This document shows, one piece after another, positions 15,718 to 22,648 of a stretch of 64,000 bases of DNA. The notes beneath the pieces are model-generated. The model did no database searches. It was not told the origin of the DNA and saw only the letters and a program-made list of their open reading frames with translations. The first letter of the stretch is position 1; the number at the start of each line of letters is the position of its first letter. The stretch comes from JAJTHC01 sp044358835 (lineage in GTDB: Bacteria > Cyanobacteriota > Vampirovibrionia > Vampirovibrionales > JAJTHC01), in NCBI GenBank assembly GCA_044358835.1, contig JBIKNF010000001.1:124001-188000 (forward strand), in the 5' to 3' direction. Position numbers and translations under genes: made by a program.

Positions 15718-17013
15718 ATGAACGCGAATATAGAACAGACGCTTGAAGGCGGGAAAAAGGCCTTTTTAACCATGGCTTGCCTTTCCACTTCAGAAAAAAA
15801 TATCGCCCTAGAACGCTTGGCAAGTTTAATTGAAGCGAATCAAAGTGCGTTGCTTGCGGCCAATGCACAAGATTTGGCTGAAAATAAAGACGCCCTTGAA
15901 CCGGCTTTGTACCAACGGCTCAAGCTTGATTCAGGCAAGCTAAGCCAAGTCGTACAAGGCATCCGCCAACTGGTGAACTTGGCAGACCCAGCCGGTCAGG
16001 TGCTGGCGAAAACGGAACTAGATGACGGCTTGATTTTGAGCAAACGTGCGGTTCCGCTTGGGTTGATTGGCATTATTTTTGAAAGTCGCCCTGATGTGAT
16101 GCCCCAAATTTTGTCGCTGATTTTAAAAAGTGGCAATGCGGTGGTCTTTAAAGGCGGAAAAGAAGCCAAGCATTCCAACCAAGCCTTTATGGATGCCGTG
16201 ATTCACCCCTTAACCGCTGAACTTGAGTTTCTGCCCCACGGTTGGGCCAGCTTGCTTGAAAGTCGTCAAGACGTACAAGCCATGTTGAACTACCCTCAGT
16301 ATGTGGATCTCCTGATTCCCCGCGGTTCAAACCAGCTGGTGCAAAGCATCATGCAAGCCACGCGAATCCCGGTGTTGGGGCATGCAGACGGTGTCTGTCA
16401 CCAGTACGTCCATGCGTCGGCGGATTTGGCCAAGGCTCTGGAAGTGGTCATCGATTCTAAAATTCAATACCCTTCGGCCTGTAATGCCCTAGAAACCCTG
16501 TTGGTGGACGAGATCGTTGCCGCGGAGTTCTTACCCCTCTTGGGCGTTCGATGCGCCGAAGAAGGCATTACCCTTCATGCGTGTGACGCGTCATTGGCGT
16601 TTTTGCCCCAAGCGCACCCCGCCACCTTAAGCGATTGGACCACGGAATACGGCAATTTAACGCTTGCGGTGAAGCGCGTTTCAGGCCTAGAATCCGCGAT
16701 TTCCCATATTAACCAGTATTCCAGCCACCATACGGATGCCATTTTGGCGGAAGATGCTGAGGTGCAAGCCCGTTTTTTAAAGGCCGTAGACAGCGCCAGC
16801 GTCTTTGTCAACGCATCCACTCGCTTTGCGGACGGCTTTCGCTACGGGTTTGGCGCCGAAATTGGTATTTCCACCGCCCGCACCCACGCCCGAGGCCCTG
16901 TGGGGCTAGAAGGCTTGGTAACCTATAAGTTTGAACTGGCGGGGCATCATCAGTTGGTGAAGGATTATGTGGGCGACCCCCCAAAGAAGGCTTTTACGCA
17001 TCGCAGGTTATAA
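15718..17013 (+). CDS. proA: glutamate-5-semialdehyde dehydrogenase ProA
   Basis: ProA reduces gamma-glutamyl phosphate to glutamate semialdehyde with NADPH, step two of proline synthesis. The 431 residues contain GLIGIIFESRPDVMPQI, GNAVVFKGGKEAKHSN, the catalytic-Cys stretch YPSACNALETLLV and the C-terminal ARGPVGLEGLVTYK. Length is normal (about 420). TATAAGGCAAATGACCC precedes the ATG. It is a single gene here; proB is not adjacent. The first repeat array follows within about 40 nt of its stop. Confidence 0.97.
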   Translation: MNANIEQTLEGGKKAFLTMACLSTSEKNIALERLASLIEANQSALLAANAQDLAENKDALEPALYQRLKLDSGKLSQVVQGIRQLVNLADPAGQVLAKTELDDGLILSKRAVPLGLIGIIFESRPDVMPQILSLILKSGNAVVFKGGKEAKHSNQAFMDAVIHPLTAELEFLPHGWASLLESRQDVQAMLNYPQYVDLLIPRGSNQLVQSIMQATRIPVLGHADGVCHQYVHASADLAKALEVVIDSKIQYPSACNALETLLVDEIVAAEFLPLLGVRCAEEGITLHACDASLAFLPQAHPATLSDWTTEYGNLTLAVKRVSGLESAISHINQYSSHHTDAILAEDAEVQARFLKAVDSASVFVNASTRFADGFRYGFGAEIGISTARTHARGPVGLEGLVTYKFELAGHHQLVKDYVGDPPKKAFTHRRL

Positions 17014-17053
17014 GATGTTATAAGCTGTAAAAATGGCCTAATTTCGTGTGTCG

Positions 17054-17225
17054 GAAAGTCGATTTTTGACACACGAAAGTCCGTTTTTTGGCCACGAAAG
17101 TCGGTTTTCTGGCCACAAAAGTCGGTTTTTCGACCCACGAAAGTCCGATTTCTGGCCACGAAAGTCTATTTTCTGGCCACAAAAGTCCGATTTCTGGCCA
17201 CGAAAGTCTGTTTTTTACTCGATTT
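17054..17225. repeat. 21-nt direct-repeat array 1 (about 8 units)
   Basis: Units of the form GAAAGTCCGATTTCTGGCCA-C repeat about eight times; all but one are 21 nt (one is 22). Variation is confined to a few positions (G/A at the first base, C/G/T after GTC, A/G then T/C in the T-rich part). Units touch with no spacers, so it is not CRISPR. Array 2 at 22289-22465 has the same unit. An inverted repeat TTCGTGTGTC/GACACACGAA (17043-17052 and 17068-17077) starts it. Confidence 0.92.
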
Positions 17226-17349
17226 TCAAGGAATTTTTGAGGGTGCGAAGGCTTCTTCAAAAAAGCCACTCTTTTTCAGTATACCCTATTTTTCAGCCCG
17301 TTGCCTAGTGGCTAAAGTGCACGAATTTTGGATTGTTCATTCCCTTTTT

Positions 17350-17422
17350 AGCTGGTGTTTTCCACCCCCTAGCGTAGCCCGCCATAGGCGAGGCGTGCGA
17401 CCACAGGAAGAAGGAACAAAAC
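17350..17422. repeat. type A element fragment (REP core)
   Basis: AGCTGGTGTTTTCCACCCCC, then the TAGCGTAGCCCGCCATAGGC core and GGAAGAAGGAACAAAAC match the right half of the 7734-7915 element. The termini with TATAGAA are missing. It abuts the folP 3' end. Confidence 0.7.
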
Positions 17423-17425
17423 CCC

Positions 17426-18316
17426 TCACCCACTGGCCCAGGACGACAAGTCCTGCCACAAGTCCCACGCCGTCTTCTGTTGAAGCACGTCATGCACCCG
17501 AAAGATCTCCACCGTCCCCCGCGGATGCTCACGCCCCACCCACTGATGCAACACGGCGGTTGTGGCTTCTCGCTGGTGAACGTCTAACACCCCGCCGGCT
17601 GAACACACCCGCTTACGAGACACCCCCAATACCATCGGTAGCCCCCCCAGCGCTTGCTTAATCGCAGGCAACGCGCGGATTAAGTCCAAGTTCTGTGCGG
17701 GGGTTTTGGCAAAGCCAACCCCCACATCCACCATGAGTTGAAACGGCTGAACCCCAACAGCATAGGCCTGTTCCACTTGTCGTTGTAGCGCTTGCGTCAC
17801 TTCTCTCACCACGTCGTCATAAATCGCCAAAGCATCCATGGTGTGGGGCGTCCCACGCCGATGCATCAGAATATAGGGGCACGCCCGTTCTGCCACCACG
17901 TCAAACATTGAAGTTGCCTGCCCAGCTTCGTTATAGGTGCCTCCACTCACATCATTAACCGCATCAGCAAAGCCCACGTCTAAGGCCCATTGCGCCACAG
18001 AAGGCTTGACGGTGTCAATGCTCACGCGCGCGTGCGCAAAGGCCTTACGCAAGTCGTGAAGGGCTTCTACATAAGGCTGTAGACGCTCTCGCTCCACACT
18101 GGCTGAAATTTCTACCGCGTTGGGGCGACTGGATTCCGCACCAATATCCACGTACGTGGCCCCAGCCTTTAGGGCGGCTTGGGCGTGATGAAAGAAGGCT
18201 TCAGGGGTGAGAATTCGCCCGCCGTCACTGAAGGAATCGGGGGTGAGGTTCAGAATTTGCATCCACTGAGGGGTGAATCGCTTGGGGATTTCATCTAGTA
18301 ACACTGGTTTTGACAC
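17426..18316 (-). CDS. folP: dihydropteroate synthase FolP
   Basis: FolP joins p-aminobenzoate to the pterin pyrophosphate in folate synthesis. The 296 residues show MQILNLTPDSFSDGG, YVDIGAESSRP, VSIDT, NDVSGG, LMHRRGTPHTM, MVDVGVGFAKT, VLGVSRKR and the closing FRVHDV, the full DHPS motif set. The segment after GVSRKR, which usually includes a flexible loop, is normal to slightly short. The gene begins 22 bp inside the 3' end of dnaA on the same strand, so dnaA-folP are probably co-transcribed, an unusual pairing. Confidence 0.95.
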   Translation of the reverse strand: MSKPVLLDEIPKRFTPQWMQILNLTPDSFSDGGRILTPEAFFHHAQAALKAGATYVDIGAESSRPNAVEISASVERERLQPYVEALHDLRKAFAHARVSIDTVKPSVAQWALDVGFADAVNDVSGGTYNEAGQATSMFDVVAERACPYILMHRRGTPHTMDALAIYDDVVREVTQALQRQVEQAYAVGVQPFQLMVDVGVGFAKTPAQNLDLIRALPAIKQALGGLPMVLGVSRKRVCSAGGVLDVHQREATTAVLHQWVGREHPRGTVEIFRVHDVLQQKTAWDLWQDLSSWASG

Positions 18317-19947
18317 TTCTGCATCAAGAGTTCGACTTCTTTTTTAAGCACACTGTTGTGCGAAAGTTGTTCTTTGAGCTTTTCATAGCTGTATAAAATA
18401 GTGCTATGTTGCCGGCCAAAAATTTTGCCAATTTTGGGGAAGCTTAAATCCAGCCATTCACGGCAGGCGTAAATGGCCAACTGCCGAGCGTGCGCCACTT
18501 CTTTGGCCCGATGCGGCCCCTTAAGTTCTTTGACGGAAACCCCTGAAAGTTGATGCACCAACTCTAAAATCATGTGTTCATCCAAGCGGTTACGGTGTTG
18601 GGGCTGGCCAAAAACCGCTTCAACGGTAGTCATGTTAAACGGCTTGTCTTCTAACAAGCAAACCGCCGCAAGCTTATTAAAATGCCCTTCGAGTTCTCGA
18701 ATGTTGTGGGGGGATTGTTCGGCCAAATAGGTCATGACTTCATCGTCTAAGTGAAAACGAAGCGTCATGCCTTCACGTTCGGCTTTTTTGCGCAAAATCG
18801 CCTTACGGGCCTCTAAATCCGGTAGTTGAATGTCGACAATCAAGCCCCATTCAAAGCGACTGACCAAACGCTCTTCAAGTCGTGCCAATGCTTTGGGCGG
18901 GCGATCGCTACTTAAAATGACTTGTTTTGAAAGGCCATGCAAGGCATTAAACGTGTGGAAAATTTCTTCTTGGGTCTTTTCTTTGCCTTCTAAAAACTGA
19001 ATGTCATCCACAATCAACAGATCGATTTTACGGTAACGGTCTCTAAACTCATTCATTCGTTTGGTGGCAATGGATTGAATTAAATCGTTGGTAAAGGTTT
19101 CGGTGGTGACGTAGCGCACCGTTAAATTCGGATGATGACGCAAGGCATAATGCCCAATGGCTTGAATTAAGTGCGTTTTGCCCAAGCCCACTGAACCGTG
19201 AATAAAAAACGGATTGTACGCAATACCCGGTTGTTCCGCAATGGCTAAGGCCGCCGCGTGCGCAAAGTGATTAAAGGGCCCCACCACAAACTGTTCAAAA
19301 GTGTAGCGAGGTTGCAAGCCACTGGCGAGGGTTCGCGGCGTCCAAGGTTGAGATTTTTCGGCGCTTTTGAGCTTGCTTTCTTGTTCAAGCAAGCGCTCCG
19401 CCGTTTCATTGGCTCGGGCTTGCACCGTCGTGGTGGGCAAGGCTTCTTCAGGAACGTCCGCCAATTCCCACGCTAGGGTGACGGCTTGGACATTAAGCAA
19501 GGCTTGAAAAGCTTTTTGGATGAGGCCATGATAATGATTCTTCACATAGCCTCGCGTAAAATCCGACGTAGCCACCAGTTTGACTCTAACGGTTTGATCG
19601 GGCTGAAACCGCACTTCTTCTATGCGCAGGGGGCGAATCCATGTTTGAAAACTGGGCGGAGACATCGATTCAGAAAGGAGCTGTTGCACGCCTTGCCATA
19701 AATCGGCATAGGGGCTAGGGGTCTCTAACCCCGCGGAACCCGCTGGTGGGGCGGGGGGCCGTTCACGTGGGTGTGGGGTGTTTTCGTTAAGCGGTGCTTC
19801 CGCCAAAGGACTCACTTCGGTGCGAAGCTGGTTTAAGGCCTCTTGAAAGCTTCCTTGAAGCGACAGGCCTTGACCTGTTGAACGGGGTGGGTGGCCTTGT
19901 TTGGCCCCAGTGGATCGCTTTTTCCAAGTGGGGGGACTCACACTCAT
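18295..19947 (-). CDS. dnaA: chromosomal replication initiator DnaA
   Basis: DnaA is the AAA+ initiator that opens oriC. From ATG 19947 (AGG 5 nt upstream) it is 550 residues. A 75-residue Pro/Gly-rich lead precedes domain I (LWQGVQQLLSESMSPPSFQT). Domain III has Walker A HGSVGLGKTH, Walker B LLIVDDIQF, sensor 1 LSSDRPP and sensor 2 RELEGHFN. Domain IV has a helix-turn-helix with LKGPHRAKEVAHARQLAIYA; its signature reads GRQHSTI where most DnaA have GGRDHTTV (codons checked). A TTG at 20007 in frame lies within a repeat element, so I rejected it. It is divergent from rpmH. Confidence 0.96.
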   Translation of the reverse strand: MSVSPPTWKKRSTGAKQGHPPRSTGQGLSLQGSFQEALNQLRTEVSPLAEAPLNENTPHPRERPPAPPAGSAGLETPSPYADLWQGVQQLLSESMSPPSFQTWIRPLRIEEVRFQPDQTVRVKLVATSDFTRGYVKNHYHGLIQKAFQALLNVQAVTLAWELADVPEEALPTTTVQARANETAERLLEQESKLKSAEKSQPWTPRTLASGLQPRYTFEQFVVGPFNHFAHAAALAIAEQPGIAYNPFFIHGSVGLGKTHLIQAIGHYALRHHPNLTVRYVTTETFTNDLIQSIATKRMNEFRDRYRKIDLLIVDDIQFLEGKEKTQEEIFHTFNALHGLSKQVILSSDRPPKALARLEERLVSRFEWGLIVDIQLPDLEARKAILRKKAEREGMTLRFHLDDEVMTYLAEQSPHNIRELEGHFNKLAAVCLLEDKPFNMTTVEAVFGQPQHRNRLDEHMILELVHQLSGVSVKELKGPHRAKEVAHARQLAIYACREWLDLSFPKIGKIFGRQHSTILYSYEKLKEQLSHNSVLKKEVELLMQKCQNQCY

Positions 19948-19988
19948 CAATACCTGACCTTTCCCTAATAAATCACTCGCGGATGCCT

Positions 19989-20096
19989 GAAGGAACCTTT
20001 TGCACAAGTCCCATTCGGCGAACCTTCTGTGTCAACACAAGCCGTTTTTTCCTTGAGTCTTCAACCGACTTGAACTATTACAGAGGGTTCTATCGT
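19989..20096. repeat. type B miniature element, degenerate copy at the dnaA 5' side
   Basis: AAGTCCCATTCGGCGAACCT, then TGTGTCAACACAAGCCGTTTT and CCGACTTGAACTATTACAGA match the 32650-32798 element, but the termini are worn and a 45-nt internal block is missing. It ends about 40 nt upstream of the dnaA ATG and reaches into the divergent promoter region. Confidence 0.75.
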
Positions 20097-20391
20097 ATTC
20101 GAGAATCGAACACGATACACCAATTCACTCGGTGAAATGGTATTAGTATTCTAATAGAGAAGTAGAGTGAAACCAAGGATGTATCGCTTTGCGAGAAAGA
20201 TTGTTACATTACAAGAAAAATGGCTTGAATTTTCATTATGTTAAGCGTATAGTAGTGAACATAGGGTTTTTATGCGGACAAACTCATGACCTTTCTTAAA
20301 AGTATTTTTTTAAAGGTCTCTTGCTAAAGAACCCCTAAAAAGTCAAACAAAACAACATTTACAACATTTATTTTTAGTGGAGACCGCACAC
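20008..20391. other. dnaA-rpmH divergent intergenic region
   Basis: About 380 nt. It holds the type B element remnant, an imperfect palindrome (20091-20117), a smaller palindrome TTCAC-tcg-GTGAA (20124-20136) and an AT-rich stretch (about 20200-20380). I see no TTATCCACA-type DnaA box on either strand, so an oriC here is unproven. Promoters for dnaA and rpmH must lie here, but no strong one stands out. Confidence 0.6.
20091..20117. promoter_or_regulatory. inverted repeat, possible operator upstream of dnaA
   Basis: TATCGTATTCGA-gaa-TCGAACACGATA: 12-nt arms with one mismatch. The 12-mer TATCGTGTTCGA also occurs exactly at 52674-52685 ahead of rph. The dyad form suits a dimeric regulator; its identity is unknown. 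Confidence 0.45.
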
Positions 20392-20529
20392 ATGCAACGT
20401 ACACTTGGTGGAACAAAACTTAAAAAAGCCCGTCGTTCAGGGTTCTTCGCCCGTAAAGCCACCGTTGGTGGACGCAACGTCCTCAACCGCCGTCGTGCTA
20501 AGGGGCGTCATAAGCTCGTTTCTATTTAA
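20392..20529 (+). CDS. rpmH: 50S ribosomal protein L34
   Basis: A 45-residue basic protein starting MQRTLGGTKLKKARRSGFFA and ending RRRAKGRHKLVSI, the full L34 signature (R-x-x-G-F-x-x-R, N-R-R-R-x-K-G-R). Length is normal. GTGGAGACC lies before the ATG at suitable spacing. L34 is a large-subunit protein near the exit tunnel. It is divergent from dnaA and upstream of rnpA, the classical dnaA-rpmH-rnpA linkage, but a 328-nt gap containing the GC-rich element separates it from rnpA. Confidence 0.97.
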   Translation: MQRTLGGTKLKKARRSGFFARKATVGGRNVLNRRRAKGRHKLVSI

Positions 20530-20857
20530 ATAATGATGCTTCCTTGCAATCATTGGGTGAATCCAACAAGTGGATTTCTAGCTCTCTTTTAGAGCTGGTG
20601 ACGTCAGAGACCTTTGCTCGCACAAAGGTTCTCCGACACCTCTAAATGCGTTTAAGGGGGGACGGGGAAGGACGCATTGCGTTTCTCCTCCCCTTCGTCC
20701 CCCCTTAAAAATCCCCCCTGAATCCCCACCTCCTCGCCCTATCTTCGCTCCTGCCGTCCGCAAAATGTCTCGGAAGCCTCGCATTTAGTGCGCTGTCGGC
20801 AAGTTTTTAAGTGAAGAAAATCACGATTAGAATCTTAGTATTCAAAAGGCGGTAACG
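20530..20857. other. rpmH-rnpA gap filled by a repeat element
   Basis: 327 nt in what is normally a tight rpmH-rnpA operon. It contains AATGAT/ATCATT arms just after rpmH and the short GC-rich element (20588-20805). The element ends about 50 nt before rnpA. No gene is seen. Confidence 0.65.
20588..20805 (-). repeat. GC-rich dispersed element, short copy (inverted)
   Basis: The reverse complement of the 14077-14395 element: it shares AACTTGCCGACA, GCGAGGCTTCCGAGACATTT, the GGCGAGGAGGTGGGG block and the TCGGAGAACCTTTGTGCG end. It lacks the middle 110 nt of the long copy. Confidence 0.75.
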
Positions 20858-21310
20858 ATGTTCCCCAAACGATTTCGTTTACAAGCGTCTTGGTTCTTCC
20901 ATAAAACCTTAAAAGAAGGGATGCGTTATTACGCCTGTCCCTTCTTTGTGATTATGGCACTGCCCCACTGGCATGAAACCGCACGCCTTAAAGCCCTTAA
21001 CGATCCTCAGTACCGACCACGCATCGGTTTTGTGACCTCTAAAAAAGTGCATAAACGAGCCGTCAAACGCAACCGACTCAAACGCATCGTGCGGGAATGG
21101 ATGCGTCAACGCCTTTGGCAAGACGACCGCTATGACTGGAAGAGCGTGGCTTCGCTTGCGGTGGTGTTTCGTCCTGATGCGGTGAAGGTAGCGGAAGCAG
21201 ATGTCCTAGAACGGATGCGTCATGCGTTTACACCCAAGCAGTTTAAGCGTTTAGCCGAATGGAGTCCACACCACACTCAAGAAATCGAGCAGGTGAGCAA
21301 TGCTTCGTAA
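20858..21310 (+). CDS. rnpA: ribonuclease P protein component
   Basis: RnpA binds the RNase P RNA and helps trim the 5' leader of tRNAs. The 150 residues are basic and hold the conserved GFVTSKKVHKRAVKRNRLKR and REWMRQ helix (the RNR box). It has the usual position between rpmH and yidD, with an 11-bp overlap with yidD. It is slightly longer than the typical 110-130 residues, with an acidic, low-conservation C-terminal end. AAAGGCGGTAACG precedes the ATG. Confidence 0.93.
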   Translation: MFPKRFRLQASWFFHKTLKEGMRYYACPFFVIMALPHWHETARLKALNDPQYRPRIGFVTSKKVHKRAVKRNRLKRIVREWMRQRLWQDDRYDWKSVASLAVVFRPDAVKVAEADVLERMRHAFTPKQFKRLAEWSPHHTQEIEQVSNAS

Positions 21311-21509
21311 GGGCTTGCAAGGGTTGATTAAGTTGTATCAGTGGGGAATTAGCCCCTTTTTGCCTCATGCTTGTCGTTTTACGCCGACCTGTTCACAATA
21401 CGCTTTGCTTGCGTTGGAGCGTCACGGCGTATTAAAAGGCGTGTGGATGACGGTAAAACGCCTTGGCAACTGTCATCCGTGGCATGCGGGCGGCGTGGAT
21501 GAACCTTAG
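21300..21509 (+). CDS. yidD: membrane protein insertion efficiency factor YidD
   Basis: A 69-residue YidD protein: LIKLYQWGISPFLPHACRFTPTCSQYALLAL and the NCHPWHAGGVDEP end are the family signature, with all three conserved cysteines present. It aids YidC-mediated insertion at the inner membrane. The ATG overlaps rnpA by 11 bp. In most bacteria yidC follows directly; here tmk follows and yidC is not in the window. Confidence 0.95.
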   Translation: MLRKGLQGLIKLYQWGISPFLPHACRFTPTCSQYALLALERHGVLKGVWMTVKRLGNCHPWHAGGVDEP

Positions 21510-21512
21510 CTA

Positions 21513-21542
21513 TTGGACGTTTTCTTTTGCTTATGCTACATT
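21513..21542 (+). promoter_or_regulatory. promoter of tmk
   Basis: TTGGAC (21513-21518), an 18-nt spacer and TACATT (21537-21542) with TGC before the -10. The -35 overlaps the region just after the yidD stop. Confidence 0.55.
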
Positions 21543-21575
21543 TTAAAAATGTGAGAGCAGTGGAGGACAAATCAA

Positions 21576-22259
21576 ATGAGCAATGGGCTATTCGTCACCT
21601 TTGAAGGCGTCGATGGGTGCGGGAAAAGCACACAATGGCAAGCCGTTGCCGATGCCTTACGCCTGCACTACCCAGGAAAAGAAATCCTGCAAACCCGCAA
21701 CCCCGGAGGCACTAAAATCGGGCAAGCCATTCGAACGTTGCTCTTAAGCCCACAAGCCGACGGCGATGCCCCAATGGCTTCGATGAGTGAACTGTTGCTG
21801 TACATGGCGGATCGCGCCCAGCATGTGGAAGAAGTCTTGACGCCTGCGTTGGATCGTGGGGCGATTGTCTTGTGTGACCGCTTTGTGGACTCTTCGATTG
21901 CGTATCAAGGGGCGGCGCGTGGCATTGAAGCGGATCTCATTTTGCAGTTGAATCGCTTTGCTTGCGGGGATTTACATCCGCATTTGACGCTATTATTTGA
22001 CGGCGATGTGAAAAAACTCGCCAAACGTGTGAAGGCTCGTGGCAATCAAGACCGTCTAGAGCTAGAAGGCACGGCGTTTCAGGAAAAAGTGCGTCAAGGG
22101 TTTTTAGCCTTGGCTCAACGAGAACCGACCCGTGTGCATCGTTTGGATGCCTTCGCTTCGATTGAGGCGTTGACGGCTCAAGCGGTGGAACTCATTATGC
22201 AAAAGTCTGAAACCGCTCAAGCCGCCGATGATATTTGGAATACGTATTTCGCCGAATAA
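21576..22259 (+). CDS. tmk: thymidylate kinase
   Basis: Tmk phosphorylates dTMP to dTDP. The 227 residues show the P-loop FEGVDGCGKST (about residues 8-18), the DR-motif VLCDRFVDSSIAYQGAARG and the LID-region VKARGNQDRLE. GTGGAGGACAAATCAA precedes the ATG. It has its own promoter after yidD. The second tandem-repeat array starts about 30 nt after its stop. The assignment is secure. Confidence 0.95.
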   Translation: MSNGLFVTFEGVDGCGKSTQWQAVADALRLHYPGKEILQTRNPGGTKIGQAIRTLLLSPQADGDAPMASMSELLLYMADRAQHVEEVLTPALDRGAIVLCDRFVDSSIAYQGAARGIEADLILQLNRFACGDLHPHLTLLFDGDVKKLAKRVKARGNQDRLELEGTAFQEKVRQGFLALAQREPTRVHRLDAFASIEALTAQAVELIMQKSETAQAADDIWNTYFAE

Positions 22260-22288
22260 ACTGCTTAGTGGCCTGCTTTTTCGACCCA

Positions 22289-22465
22289 CAAAAGTCGACT
22301 TTTTGACCCATGAAAGTCCGATTTTTGGCCACAAAAGTCCGTTTTCTGACCACGAAAGTCTGTTTTTTGGCCATGAAAGTCTGTTTTCTGACCACGAAAG
22401 TCTGATTTTTGGCCACAAAAGTCCGATTTCTGGCCACGAAAATCTGATTTTTAGCCACGAAAGTC
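22289..22465. repeat. 21-nt direct-repeat array 2 (about 8.5 units)
   Basis: Units such as GAAAGTCTGATTTTTGGCCA-C repeat about 8.5 times at 21 nt (first 22). The consensus matches array 1 (17054-17225), with GACCAC as an alternative to GGCCAC in two units. A shared tail (TTTTTCA-AGG...CTCTTTTTCAGTAT...TTGCCTAGTG) follows both arrays. Confidence 0.92.
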
Positions 22466-22606
22466 AAGAGCTTCGGATCTTTTTTATGCGTTTTTCAAGG
22501 AGCTACTCTTTTTCAGTATGACGGCTTTTTGCCTGCTTGCCTAGTGCTTAAACCCCACGTTTTTGGATTTTGAAAACCCTAGTATTGCAAGGCGGTTTCC
22601 TGTTTA

Positions 22607-22615
22607 TGTTAAACT
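22607..22615 (+). promoter_or_regulatory. extended -10 promoter of rbgA
   Basis: TGT-TAAACT 34 nt before the rbgA ATG; TTGCAA (22585-22590) is a possible -35 with a long 19-nt spacer. Confidence 0.45.
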
Positions 22616-22648
22616 AGGGACTCACTCACAAAAGAAAAAAGAAACACG

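Larger units (their letters stand above)
17014..17425. other. convergent intergenic region with tandem-repeat array
   Basis: About 410 nt between the ends of proA and folP. It holds the 21-nt repeat array, its conserved tail (about 17226-17340) and a fragment of the type A element (17350-17422). Open frames here on both strands are products of the repeat unit being stop-free. Confidence 0.7.
22260..22648. other. tmk-rbgA intergenic region with tandem-repeat array
   Basis: About 390 nt containing array 2 (22289-22465), its conserved tail (about 22466-22570) and the rbgA promoter (22607-22615). Open frames on both strands come from the stop-free repeat unit. Confidence 0.7.

Noticed and set aside
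17054..17225. CRISPR array
   Set aside because: Units adjoin with no spacers of unique sequence, and no cas gene is near.
17018..17308. Several overlapping open frames on both strands over array 1 (heptapeptide repeats like SRFFGHK and LSWPEIG)
   Set aside because: The repeat unit has no stop codon in any frame and is 21 nt long, so open frames are automatic. No ribosome site or conserved protein family supports any of them.
20008..20391. oriC with DnaA boxes in the dnaA-rpmH gap
   Set aside because: No TTATCCACA-type nonamers seen on either strand. A changed box cannot be excluded, so the region is described without calling an origin.
22104..22521. Similar open frames over array 2, including long ones on the reverse strand
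   Set aside because: Same cause as array 1; part of the reverse frame overlaps the secure tmk gene.
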